In this document: positions 7,704 to 14,085 of the stretch, piece after piece
How positions within the stretch are numbered: the first letter of the stretch is position 1
Layout of the letters: each line of letters opens with the position of its first letter
NCBI GenBank assembly: GCA_004195335.1
Contig: SDWK01000678.1
Span: 1 to 14,085, forward strand
Reading direction: 5' to 3'
Length of the DNA stretch: 14,085 bases
Source: Shewanella sp.
Lineage (GTDB): Bacteria; Pseudomonadota; Gammaproteobacteria; Enterobacterales; Shewanellaceae
Translations under genes and position numbers: made by a program
The notes under the pieces: model-generated
What the model was told of the DNA's origin: nothing
Database searches by the model: none
What the model saw: only the letters and a program-made list of their open reading frames with translations

Positions 7704-8117
7704 CTATATTTTACTTAAGACTAATTGGACGTTTCCTGCAGCATCTTTAAGAAGTAATTTGCCCTTGGCAAACTCTCCCGTGGCGACTTCAGGCATAGCC
7801 GCCATCACTCTGTGCTCTTGATCCATTAATGCATCGACACAGGCTTTCATTGTGCTACCCGCTGGCGTCAGTGTTATCTCGTTGCCATCAACCGAGTATT
7901 GACCGAAGAAGTTATTGCAGCTGTTATTACCTGTTAATTTGCCATCTGGAGCAAAAGTGAGTTGAGCTGGGCTATAATCGATGACAGATTTTTTAGAGAC
8001 AACTTCGATGTGCCAGCTTCCCTGAAGAGCAATATCTTGTGGCTGAGTTTCAATGGTACTTTGACAAGCCGTTAAACCGAGCAGAGCAGCGGCAATCGCA
8101 TATAATTTTATAGACAT
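7704..8117 (-). CDS. META-domain (HslJ-like) outer-membrane lipoprotein
   Basis: The 137 residues start with a short lipoprotein signal: Lys4, a hydrophobic run, then LTAC with Cys18 as the predicted lipidated residue. Gln19 at +2 is not Asp, which favours sorting to the outer membrane. The rest is one META (DUF306) domain: LQGSWHI near residue 32, the hallmark NNSCNNFFGQY near residues 64-74, and STMKAC near 88-93. Family members such as E. coli HslJ are linked to heat shock and novobiocin tolerance, but the molecular role is not settled. The ATG at 8117 is preferred over an adjacent GTG at 8120; GGA of TTTGGAACC lies just upstream. It is divergent from the small membrane protein at 8205 and convergent with the symporter. 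Confidence 0.88.
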   Translation of the reverse strand: MSIKLYAIAAALLGLTACQSTIETQPQDIALQGSWHIEVVSKKSVIDYSPAQLTFAPDGKLTGNNSCNNFFGQYSVDGNEITLTPAGSTMKACVDALMDQEHRVMAAMPEVATGEFAKGKLLLKDAAGNVQLVLSKI

Positions 8118-8143
8118 CACTGGGTTCCAAATTATTATTCACC

Positions 8144-8169
8144 ATATTGTGACAATATTAGTGCAATAT
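8144..8169. promoter_or_regulatory. Perfect palindrome with a third half-site, candidate shared operator
   Basis: ATATTGT (8144-8150) and ACAATAT (8152-8158) are exact inverted copies around one G. A third, near-identical GCAATAT lies at 8163-8169, 11 bp from the second arm and so on the same DNA face. The site sits in the 87-bp spacer between the divergent lipoprotein and small membrane protein genes and could control both. TATAAA at 8167-8172 may be a -10 for the plus-strand gene. Confidence 0.45.
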
Positions 8170-8204
8170 AAAAAGCGATAACTTTTTTTGGAGTAAAAAG
8201 AGCA

Positions 8205-8420
8205 ATGAAAATCTTAAAGCTGATGCATTGGCTAGGGTTATTTATGTTTATTTCGGGATGTTTAGCTTACCTATTTACAGACATCACATTAGTAATAAGC
8301 GGAATGGTGCTGGTATCGAGCTTAATTGGTTTAGGTTTGGTGATGATGTCACCCTTTCCCATTGTCATTTTTATACAATGGGCAAGGGAGCAAGATAACA
8401 AAAGAGACGAGCCGGTATAG
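8205..8420 (+). CDS. Small membrane protein of unknown function
   Basis: 71 residues, no family recognised. Two hydrophobic segments (about 8-24 and 27-47) and a third short one before a charged C-terminus (AREQDNKRDEPV) suggest a small inner-membrane protein with a cytoplasmic tail. Residues 16-19, ISGC, fit a lipobox, but the immediate return to hydrophobic sequence makes a lipoprotein less likely. GGAG at 8190-8193 precedes the ATG by 11 bases. It ends two bases before the stop of the convergent GAF/GGDEF-like gene, with no terminator visible, so the two transcripts may overlap at their ends. Confidence 0.68.
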   Translation: MKILKLMHWLGLFMFISGCLAYLFTDITLVISGMVLVSSLIGLGLVMMSPFPIVIFIQWAREQDNKRDEPV

Positions 8421-8422
8421 GG

Positions 8423-9367
8423 CTATCGAGGCGTTTTGTGATGCTCAAGTTTGTTCATGTTTAAGTTCTCTCTAGCCTTTTCCTGCATAGGCTCCAGACT
8501 AACTTGAGTATCTGGCGTGAAGTAGCTTTGTCCTGTGACAAGCTTTAAGTTTGAATCTTCTTTAGCAATCTGCTTTTTTAATCTGGCTACCAGGGCATCG
8601 AGATTAGATTCATTATCGACGAAGCAGAGGATGATAAATTGTCGGTGTCCCACTCTGGCAGACACATCGGCATCCCTGAGGTTATCGTGAATAATTCTGC
8701 CTAACAAACGTATTTTCTGCCCCTCATCTTCCTTGGCAGAGGCAAGTGATTCGCTCATCATCTCTTCGATTAAAATGATCCCGGCGTGGGAGCCAAAACG
8801 GCGGCTGAGACTGAGTTGTCTGGGGGCCATTAAGCTGAAACCGTAAAGGTTAAGCATACAGGTTTGTTCGTCCTGTACCGAAAGCATTTTAACCTGTTGC
8901 ATTAGAAATACATGTTTCAATTCAGCTTGTAGCAATGAGGTTGTGGTTTCCATGAGAGGAGTTAATCGTTCACGGTATTGAGCCTGTTGTGGGTCACAGA
9001 TCAAGATACAACCGAATAGTTCGCCGTCTGGCCAAAATATGGGCCGAGATAACACCTGATTAAATTGAGAAAGGTCAGAAGTAAAGTCAGTCCCTGTGGA
9101 TTGAGTTATATTGTAGCCATTATAGTCATCGATCACCGCTAACAACCCAGCATCCTCAAAGGCAGTGCCTCCATTGAGACGGAAGTTGTGATTCTGACGA
9201 GCGCAAACAACTTGAACGCTATTATTGACCACTTGAAGGATCAGACAAGCCTGGGATTGATAAAAATTACCTAATAACTCTACTTGTTGTTGCCACCTTG
9301 GCAGGCTAATAGCCGGATGATCTTGCTCCCTTAGCCAAAGTAGATGATGTGTGCTTTGGGCTAACAT
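8423..9367 (-). CDS. GAF-like domain with degenerate GGDEF domain (paralogue A)
   Basis: A 314-residue soluble protein. Residues about 20-150 resemble a GAF sensor domain, with the typical PIFWPDGELFGCILICD strand-loop at 109-125. Residues about 160-280 follow the GGDEF fold: TCMLNLYGF (169-177) in place of TGLxNRxxF, an APRQLSLSRRFG helix, and ARVGHRQF where ARxGGDEF belongs. The signature reads GHRQF (240-244), losing the metal- and substrate-binding residues, so diguanylate cyclase activity is not expected. A role as GTP or c-di-GMP sensor, or partner protein, is inference. It has no membrane segment or signal peptide. The ATG at 9367 is preferred over a GTG at 9379 because GAGAAAG precedes it and it aligns with the start of the neighbouring paralogue. 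Confidence 0.78.
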   Translation of the reverse strand: MLAQSTHHLLWLREQDHPAISLPRWQQQVELLGNFYQSQACLILQVVNNSVQVVCARQNHNFRLNGGTAFEDAGLLAVIDDYNGYNITQSTGTDFTSDLSQFNQVLSRPIFWPDGELFGCILICDPQQAQYRERLTPLMETTTSLLQAELKHVFLMQQVKMLSVQDEQTCMLNLYGFSLMAPRQLSLSRRFGSHAGIILIEEMMSESLASAKEDEGQKIRLLGRIIHDNLRDADVSARVGHRQFIILCFVDNESNLDALVARLKKQIAKEDSNLKLVTGQSYFTPDTQVSLEPMQEKARENLNMNKLEHHKTPR

Positions 9368-9420
9368 AGGCTTTCTCACTTAATGGTGTTTTCATGCTGA
9401 TTGATTTATAACTTAATTCG

Positions 9421-9441
9421 TGACTTAAATTTATTAAGTCA
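9421..9441. promoter_or_regulatory. 8-bp inverted repeat, candidate operator of paralogue A
   Basis: TGACTTAA (9421-9428) and TTAAGTCA (9434-9441) are exact inverted arms around ATTTA, about 60 bp upstream of the minus-strand gene starting at 9367. Related ACTTAA sequences lie nearby at 9411-9416 and 9477-9482. A TATAAA on the minus strand lies between this site and the gene. The position suits a regulator site, but the protein is unknown. Confidence 0.4.
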
Positions 9442-9589
9442 GATCTTTGTTATAAACGAAAACTTACCGTTATCATACTTAACTTAGGCGGTTATCTAAA
9501 TGTAAAGTTATCAATTTTTTGAAAACGATCCAGATTTAGCTGAACATCGGATGAGTAGCCGTTAGAATTGAAGTGATTGTATAATTTGT

Positions 9590-10600
9590 TCAGTGGTTAA
9601 TTCGATCGCTTCCCTCTCTATCTTTGGCTGGCATTTCGGTGGGAGAGATGGCTTTAGGCAGTCCTTCTTCGAGTTTGCGGAGCTCAGATTTGAGTCCACT
9701 TTGAGATTTTTCCAGCATAGGCGCAAGTTTGACTGATGAGTCAGGGGTAAAATAGTTACAGCTCGAGTCTACCATTAGCTTTTCATTTTGTTGAAAAAGC
9801 AGTTTTTCTACCCGTGTACCTATGTGGATAAGGTCGCGCTCCGAATCAACAAATACCAGCACAACAAATTGAGTCTCACTATAATGTGCTGCAATGTCTG
9901 CGGTTCGTATCGTATCTTGGATAATGGAGCCTAATAAACGGTGATGTTTGTCTTCTATTTGTTTTAAAGGTGGTCTTGGGTACAGTTCAAAAAATATGAT
10001 TCCTGCGGATGCGCCAAAGCGTCTACCGAGACTGAGTTGCCTCGGGGCCATCATGATAAAGCCATACCGATTCAGCATGCCCGTTTCTCTATCTCTCATC
10101 GACAGTGACTCGATACGTTGAGTTTGGCAATAAAGAGTGAGCTCTTGTTGCAGTAATATTTGGAAAGGCTCTAGCATAAATGAGTTTATTTCATTTGAGG
10201 ATATTCTGGCATTGAGTACACAGATACAGCCGAAGTGAGTCCCGTCTGGCCATAAGATTGGGCGGGTTAACATATTGTCTGCGTTGGTAAACACATCCGG
10301 CAAAATTAATTTTTTTTGATTGGTCAGATCAATATTTAACCCTTCGGGTAATGAGTGCACTAATCGCTGGAATATTTGGTCGTCGGGTTCGAAAATGGTA
10401 CCGGTAGTTAATAGTCGGTTTTGACTGATGGAACTGACGATAACCTCGAAACCGCTACTGGTTTTTTGAATAACAAACACGACATCGGCTTGGTAATAGC
10501 GTTTCATCAACTCACACTGATGCATCCAGCGAACTAAATTAAGTTGGGTATTGTCACTCTCAAGTAAACTGACACTTGTATCGACATTTTCAGGAAGCAT
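9590..10600 (-). CDS. GAF-like domain with degenerate GGDEF domain (paralogue B)
   Basis: A 336-residue paralogue of the gene at 8423-9367, in the same orientation 222 bp upstream of it. Shared blocks include RPIxWPDG with FGC (GAF part), YGF, APRQLSL and RRFG (start of the GGDEF part), and YFTPD with PMxEK near the end. Numbered from its ATG: GAF-like region about 20-160, TGMLNRYGF at 173-181, close to the GGDEF consensus, and the signature position reads SETQF (241-245), so cyclase activity is again not expected. The C-terminal extension (300-336) is polar and unique. The ATG at 10600 has AAGG on the minus strand five bases before it (plus-strand 10606-10609); a TTG at 10615 is the alternative. 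No terminator follows, so read-through into paralogue A is possible. Confidence 0.78.
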   Translation of the reverse strand: MLPENVDTSVSLLESDNTQLNLVRWMHQCELMKRYYQADVVFVIQKTSSGFEVIVSSISQNRLLTTGTIFEPDDQIFQRLVHSLPEGLNIDLTNQKKLILPDVFTNADNMLTRPILWPDGTHFGCICVLNARISSNEINSFMLEPFQILLQQELTLYCQTQRIESLSMRDRETGMLNRYGFIMMAPRQLSLGRRFGASAGIIFFELYPRPPLKQIEDKHHRLLGSIIQDTIRTADIAAHYSETQFVVLVFVDSERDLIHIGTRVEKLLFQQNEKLMVDSSCNYFTPDSSVKLAPMLEKSQSGLKSELRKLEEGLPKAISPTEMPAKDREGSDRINH

Positions 10601-10736
10601 GGGAACCTTGGTCAAGGTCTGTAGATATTTTGTTAAGTGTGGTAGCCATATTGGATTTATGCAAACTATTAGGGTCTATTGACCTTTTATGGTTGTTTTT
10701 GAAACTTGAGAATAGAAATCGTAGGGATTTAAAGCA

Positions 10737-10765
10737 TTATGAATGCGTGGGAGGGCTGGTATAAT
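10737..10765 (+). promoter_or_regulatory. Extended -10 promoter of the GNAT operon
   Basis: TGGTATAAT (10757-10765) is a perfect extended -10 element. TTATGA (10737-10742), 17 bases upstream, is a weak -35, as is usual for such promoters. Transcription should start near 10772, about 38 bases before the ATG at 10810. Confidence 0.62.
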
Positions 10766-10809
10766 CAGTTTCATCATAGAGTTTTAATTATCAGATTTAG
10801 AGTAGAGTG

Positions 10810-11367
10810 ATGAATATCAGATTAGCTCATCTTGGCGACCTCAATCAGCTTCAACAACTTGAACAAACCAACCTTAACGATGAGCTGAGTGGCTCAGAGC
10901 AATCATATGGATTAGATGGGCAAGCGTTTGGCTTGGCCGAGCTTGAAGCGTTAATCTCAGAGCATTGGATTGTCGTTGCCGAACAGGATAATGGCAAAGA
11001 GTTAGAAATTGTCGGCTATGTTATCGCGGGTGGTTGGCGGTTCTTTGAATCTTGGCCTGTGTACCGCAATATTGTGAGAAGACTTGGTGACTTCAGTGTT
11101 AACGGCACTAAAATCACTAAAGTGAATTCATGTCAATATGGGCCCATCTGGATTAAGAAATCCTGTCGCGGTAAGGGAATTTTTGAGGCCTTGGTCAACT
11201 ATCTTAAGCTACAAGTACAACCCAAGTTTCAGTTTATGCTGACTTTTATTGCAGAAGACAATTTAGCTTCTTTTTCGGCTCATACTAATAAGGCATCGAT
11301 GCAGGTACTGGATTTCTTTACCTTCGATGATAGAGACTACTACTTGCTTGCTTTAGCAACGAAATAA
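10810..11367 (+). CDS. GNAT family N-acetyltransferase
   Basis: A 185-residue cytoplasmic protein with the acetyltransferase fold. The start MNIRLAHLGDL is typical. Motif A lies at about 112-128, with CRGKGIF forming the R-x-x-G-x loop that holds acetyl-CoA. AEDNLASFSAHTN at about 148-160 corresponds to motif B. A longer central insert (about 74-108) sets it apart from minimal members, and the substrate is unknown. The ATG at 10810 is preferred to the GTG at 10807; the ribosome binding site is weak (TAGAG). It has its own extended -10 promoter and is followed after 13 bases by another gene, so the two are probably one operon. It is divergent from the degenerate GGDEF paralogue B. Confidence 0.82.
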   Translation: MNIRLAHLGDLNQLQQLEQTNLNDELSGSEQSYGLDGQAFGLAELEALISEHWIVVAEQDNGKELEIVGYVIAGGWRFFESWPVYRNIVRRLGDFSVNGTKITKVNSCQYGPIWIKKSCRGKGIFEALVNYLKLQVQPKFQFMLTFIAEDNLASFSAHTNKASMQVLDFFTFDDRDYYLLALATK

Positions 11368-11380
11368 ATTGGAATTCATC

Positions 11381-11767
11381 ATGTCAGAGCCACTACACCG
11401 TCTACTCGCCCCCTACGCAAGTGTTACGCTATCTGCGTTTGATAACCTTAAGTTAGTGGTATCTGTGTTAACGGCCGAAATATCAGCGAATCATTCTACC
11501 GAAGAAGCATCAGCACTTAGGCCTGTCGCCTATGAAGCACAGCGTAAAACGGATTCTGGCCTGGAAGCGTTTTATTGTGTCAAATGGCAGGGGGTGTGGA
11601 TTGATTGCGGTCGAACCAATAACTATGCTGCGAGCTTGACTCCGCTCACCAGTGAGGGTGAGGAGGTTATCGATATGGCATCATTGCGTAAGCTCGATAT
11701 TTCCGCATTGAACATGCAACAAGTGTCGTTTATGTGCATGGAAAATGCCCATTTCGATCATTGTTAA
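11381..11767 (+). CDS. Unknown 128-residue protein, operon partner of the GNAT gene
   Basis: No family recognised. A soluble, mildly acidic protein without signal peptide or membrane segment. The first third, including APYASVTLSAFDNLKLVVSV, looks helical and strand-rich; the middle has FYCVKWQGVWIDCGRTNNY with two cysteines; the end has two more (FMCMENAHFDHC). The start at 11381 is set by GGAA at 11371-11374, six bases upstream; a TTG at 11369 is rejected because it overlaps that region. It lies 13 bases after the acetyltransferase stop, which suggests translational coupling and a linked function, perhaps as substrate or partner; that is inference only. Confidence 0.7.
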   Translation: MSEPLHRLLAPYASVTLSAFDNLKLVVSVLTAEISANHSTEEASALRPVAYEAQRKTDSGLEAFYCVKWQGVWIDCGRTNNYAASLTPLTSEGEEVIDMASLRKLDISALNMQQVSFMCMENAHFDHC

Positions 11768-11778
11768 AAGCCGGAGGG

Positions 11779-11822
11779 GAGAGTCGAGAGTGCTAGATGG
11801 CATTGTTCAAAGATCGACTCTC
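11779..11822. terminator. Inverted repeat between convergent genes, possible terminator
   Basis: GAGAGTCGA (11779-11787) and TCGACTCTC (11814-11822) are exact 9-bp arms around a 26-base loop. The repeat lies between the stop at 11767 and the convergent stop at 11840. No T-run follows on either strand, so it may be a Rho-linked or 3'-end-protecting hairpin rather than an intrinsic terminator. Confidence 0.4.
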
Positions 11823-11839
11823 GGTCGTGCTGGCTGTAG

Positions 11840-12802
11840 CTAGCCTGCGTTAAATTCACAGTCGTTTGCTATCAAGACTAATTCACTGCGGGTGTGTATG
11901 CCTAATTTTGAGTAGATGCGGTACAGATGATTAGAAATTGTCGATGGTGATAGCTCGAGTTCCCGGGCTATCTGTTTGAAGGTCCCCCCTTTGCAAATCC
12001 CCGAAACGACTTGTTTCTCTCTAATAGTGAGCTCATCGAGCTGATTTTTTATCCGTACGGAGATGCGGTAGAGATCGCCTAATCGAGTCTGGTTGAATTG
12101 AAGCCCCCCTTCGGTGAATTGATTGTCATGTGCCGCGATGGGAAATGGGAACTTCTGCATCGCCGGTGTCTGCAGGTGTGATTCTAAGATGTCTAAGAAG
12201 CTTGAATCGACACTATGATAGATACCTTCGCAATCACAGATGGCACAGCAATGAATATTTAGCCCTTTTTCCTGTTCACTCAAGGCTAAACGTTGTCGAT
12301 GAGATGCCGCGCTGATCAGGTGATAGAGTAGTCGGCTCTGAATGTTTTTCTCTTGGATAGTAAACCTGTCTTCACGATTGTAACGGTACAAGGTGAGCAG
12401 GGTAAAAATACCGCTTCGTTCATCAATATGAATCGAACTCAGTATTCGCTCGATTCCAAATGGTTTAAAACAATGGTGATAAAGCGGTGAGTCATAGAAC
12501 TGTTCATCCGGGATCACATCTCGCATATCTACCGCTCCTCCCTGAGTCGAAAAGAGGGTTTCAAAGATGGGGTTGATGGCCAAATACTCCTTCAACTGGG
12601 CGAAGATATCACTTGAGATATCGATGGCCGTCTGTGTATGAAATACCTTGGTTGAGATATGTCCCGTCCCCCAGATAGCGCCATCAAAATTGATGTTTTG
12701 CCGCAATAAGCTCAATGCCCACACCGGAAAATCTTGGAGCGATATTCGCGATGACTCCCGATAGAGCCGACTGATGAAATTGTCTGGAGACACTGTTTTC
12801 AT
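11840..12802 (-). CDS. LuxR-family transcriptional regulator with cysteine-rich sensor region
   Basis: A 320-residue regulator. The C-terminal DNA-binding domain (about 255-312) is a clear LuxR/GerE helix-turn-helix: LTIREKQVVSGICKG, then FKQIARELELSPSTISNHL and IYSKLGIHTRSEL. The N-terminal 250 residues are not a known response-regulator receiver or acyl-homoserine-lactone domain. Residues 20-175 look like a GAF-type fold. Residues 182-210, with CCAICDCEGIYHSVDSSFL, resemble the start of a PAS domain carrying Cys185, Cys186, Cys189 and Cys191. That cluster could sense redox state or metal. The ATG at 12802 lacks a strong ribosome binding site. The gene is divergent from the FAD enzyme gene across 90 bp, so it probably regulates that gene and perhaps itself. 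Confidence 0.85.
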   Translation of the reverse strand: MKTVSPDNFISRLYRESSRISLQDFPVWALSLLRQNINFDGAIWGTGHISTKVFHTQTAIDISSDIFAQLKEYLAINPIFETLFSTQGGAVDMRDVIPDEQFYDSPLYHHCFKPFGIERILSSIHIDERSGIFTLLTLYRYNREDRFTIQEKNIQSRLLYHLISAASHRQRLALSEQEKGLNIHCCAICDCEGIYHSVDSSFLDILESHLQTPAMQKFPFPIAAHDNQFTEGGLQFNQTRLGDLYRISVRIKNQLDELTIREKQVVSGICKGGTFKQIARELELSPSTISNHLYRIYSKLGIHTRSELVLIANDCEFNAG

Positions 12803-12849
12803 ATTTAACCCATTAGGTAATTTTTACTATGGTCAGATGGTGCTTTTCA

Positions 12850-12866
12850 TAACAGTATAAATGTTA
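12850..12866. promoter_or_regulatory. Inverted repeat over a -10 box between luxR-type and FAD genes
   Basis: TAACA (12850-12854) and TGTTA (12862-12866) flank seven bases that contain most of TATAAA (12856-12861), a likely -10 for the FAD enzyme gene. No good -35 is visible, as expected for an activated promoter. A start near 12868 would leave about 25 bases of leader before the ATG at 12893. Confidence 0.35.
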
Positions 12867-12892
12867 ATCATATGCTAGCAGTTGGTAAGATA

Positions 12893-14085
12893 ATGAGGCA
12901 AGCTGAAAATATTCAATGCGATACGGTCATTGCCGGTGCCGGGATCGCAGGCTTGATAACGGCTTTTGAGCTGCTCGAACATGGCCAGACGGTGCATATT
13001 GTAGACCGTGATACTCCTGAGAGAATCGGAGGTCTCGCTCGTTGGGCCTTCGGTGGCATGGCGCTGTCGGGAACCCGGCAGCAAAAACAGATGCGTATTC
13101 CAGATGACTCCACTCTTTTGCTTCGGGATTGGCATAGCTTTGCTGAGTTTTCTGAAGAGGATATCTGGCCTAAGGCTTGGGCAAAAGAGTATGCCGAACA
13201 TAATAATGAAAGGGTCTATCGGTGGTTAACTGGATTAGGCCTAAGGTTTTTACCTGCGGTCAACTGGGTGGAGCGGGGCTTGTTTGTGCCAGGTAATTCT
13301 GTGCCCAGATATCATGTGTTGTGGGGGACCGGGTTAGAGTTAGTTGAGACTATTATGGTTAAGCTGGCACCCTATATCAAACAGGGCAAGCTTAATGTTC
13401 TTCATCAACATAAGGTAGTGGCTCCCATCGTTGATGAGGGGAATGTCGTCGGCGTCGAAGTAGAAAATGAGCAGAGTGGGGACCTTTTTTCGATTCATGC
13501 AGCCAGTGTCGTCATTGCCTGTGGTGGTATCAATGGTAGCAGCCAAAGAGCGATCAAGAACTGGAATATTCTCTGGAAAGAGGTACCTGAGACGTTGCTA
13601 AATGGTGCCAACCCCATTTCAGATGGTCTGTTGCATGACGAGATAGAAGCGATCGGTGCTCGGGTGACTCACATCGATAAAATGTGGAATTATGCAGCCG
13701 GAATCGCACACCCTCAGGCGGAGTTTGAGGGGCATGGTCTAAGCTTGATCCCATGTAAATCGGCTCTGTGGCTCGATCACCTTGGAAAACGTATCGGTCC
13801 GGTACCTCTGGTTACAGGCTTCGATACTCACTATCTGTGTCAGCAGCTGGCAAAACAGAGTAAGCCATGGAGCTGGCAGGTATTGAATTGGAACATTGCC
13901 GCTAGAGAGCTGGCCGTGTCCGGCGCACAACATAACCCATCGATCAGAGATAAAAAAATATTTCACTTTCTAAAAGAGATAGTGTTTGGTAATCACAGGT
14001 TAGTGAAAGATCTGGCGGAGCAATGTGAAGATGTTATCTGCGGCGATACACTCGAAGAGCTGACGCATAAGATGAATCTTCTGAC
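12893..14085 (+). CDS. FAD-binding dehydrogenase, 3-ketosteroid-Delta1-dehydrogenase/fumarate reductase-like (3' end outside window)
   Basis: The first 397 residues of a flavoprotein; the family's usual length is about 550, so roughly the last quarter is missing. An FAD-binding Rossmann motif, GAGIAG (15-20), follows a strand in the usual place, with the acidic end of the second strand at VDRD (37-40) and GGLARWAFGG at 46-55. Later blocks (GNSVPRYHVLWGTG at 134-147, CGGINGS at 210-216, NPSIRD at 348-353) fit a widespread putative FAD dehydrogenase group related to 3-ketosteroid dehydrogenases and flavocytochrome c fumarate reductases. No signal peptide or haem motif is seen, so it should be cytoplasmic. 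The substrate is unproven; a steroid-like or other cyclic ketone is possible. An in-frame ATG at 12872 would sit nearly at the likely transcription start, so 12893 is preferred. It is divergent from the LuxR-type regulator. Confidence 0.88.
   Translation, partial: MRQAENIQCDTVIAGAGIAGLITAFELLEHGQTVHIVDRDTPERIGGLARWAFGGMALSGTRQQKQMRIPDDSTLLLRDWHSFAEFSEEDIWPKAWAKEYAEHNNERVYRWLTGLGLRFLPAVNWVERGLFVPGNSVPRYHVLWGTGLELVETIMVKLAPYIKQGKLNVLHQHKVVAPIVDEGNVVGVEVENEQSGDLFSIHAASVVIACGGINGSSQRAIKNWNILWKEVPETLLNGANPISDGLLHDEIEAIGARVTHIDKMWNYAAGIAHPQAEFEGHGLSLIPCKSALWLDHLGKRIGPVPLVTGFDTHYLCQQLAKQSKPWSWQVLNWNIAARELAVSGAQHNPSIRDKKIFHFLKEIVFGNHRLVKDLAEQCEDVICGDTLEELTHKMNLL

Noticed and set aside
8205..8420. Lipoprotein call for the 71-residue protein from its ISGC motif
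   Set aside because: The residues after the cysteine run directly into more membrane segments, unlike a secreted lipoprotein.
9469..9512. Three GTTATC repeats at 9469, 9491 and 9507
   Set aside because: Spacings of 22 and 16 are not regular, and a 6-base repeat in AT-rich spacer is easily chance.
9580..9585. Perfect TATAAT on the plus strand at the end of paralogue B
   Set aside because: No -35 at 16-18 bases and no gene in that direction; an antisense promoter is possible but unsupported.
8423..10600. Active diguanylate cyclases
   Set aside because: The GGDEF positions read GHRQF and SETQF, without the acidic residues needed for metal binding and catalysis.
12875..13966. Several minus-strand frames of 66-108 residues at the right end
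   Set aside because: All lie opposite a continuous 397-codon FAD dehydrogenase frame with clear motifs.

Overview
The window looks like chromosomal DNA of a marine gammaproteobacterium, most likely Shewanella or a close Alteromonadales relative. This rests on gene content (a serine transporter/deaminase pair, a CSS-motif EAL phosphodiesterase, a META-domain lipoprotein), moderate AT content and spacious intergenic regions. It is an inference from memory of protein families; no search was run. No rRNA, tRNA, CRISPR array, insertion sequence or phage gene was recognised.

Layout. Positions 1-481 hold no gene and form the upstream region of sdaC. Positions 482-3201 are a serine-use operon: an H+/serine-type transporter (sdaC) and an iron-sulfur L-serine ammonia-lyase, separated by a 16-bp perfect hairpin and closed by an intrinsic terminator. 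Positions 3256-5443 carry, on the minus strand, a membrane-bound CSS/EAL c-di-GMP phosphodiesterase and a GNAT acetyltransferase. Positions 5599-5961 encode a 120-residue unknown protein with one tryptophan-rich membrane segment. Positions 6280-7629 encode a dicarboxylate/acidic amino acid:cation symporter, ended by a bidirectional terminator shared with a convergent META-domain lipoprotein (7704-8117). That lipoprotein is divergent from a 71-residue membrane protein (8205-8420) across a palindrome-bearing spacer. Positions 8423-10600 contain two minus-strand paralogues, each with a GAF-like domain and a GGDEF domain that has lost its signature. Positions 10810-11767 are a second GNAT gene and an unknown 128-residue gene in one probable operon. 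Positions 11840-12802 encode a LuxR-type regulator, divergent from a 3-ketosteroid-dehydrogenase-like FAD enzyme that runs off the right end.

How the parts fit. Serine uptake and deamination to pyruvate plus ammonia form one unit, and the acidic amino acid/dicarboxylate symporter fits the same nutritional role. Three proteins belong to c-di-GMP signalling families. The EAL protein keeps every catalytic residue checked, whereas both GGDEF-like paralogues have lost the signature and should not be cyclases. The LuxR protein probably controls the divergent FAD enzyme. I see no clear new multi-gene system. The items most worth following are the degenerate GAF-GGDEF pair, the cysteine-rich LuxR regulator with its FAD enzyme, and the nested hairpins at the sdaC start.
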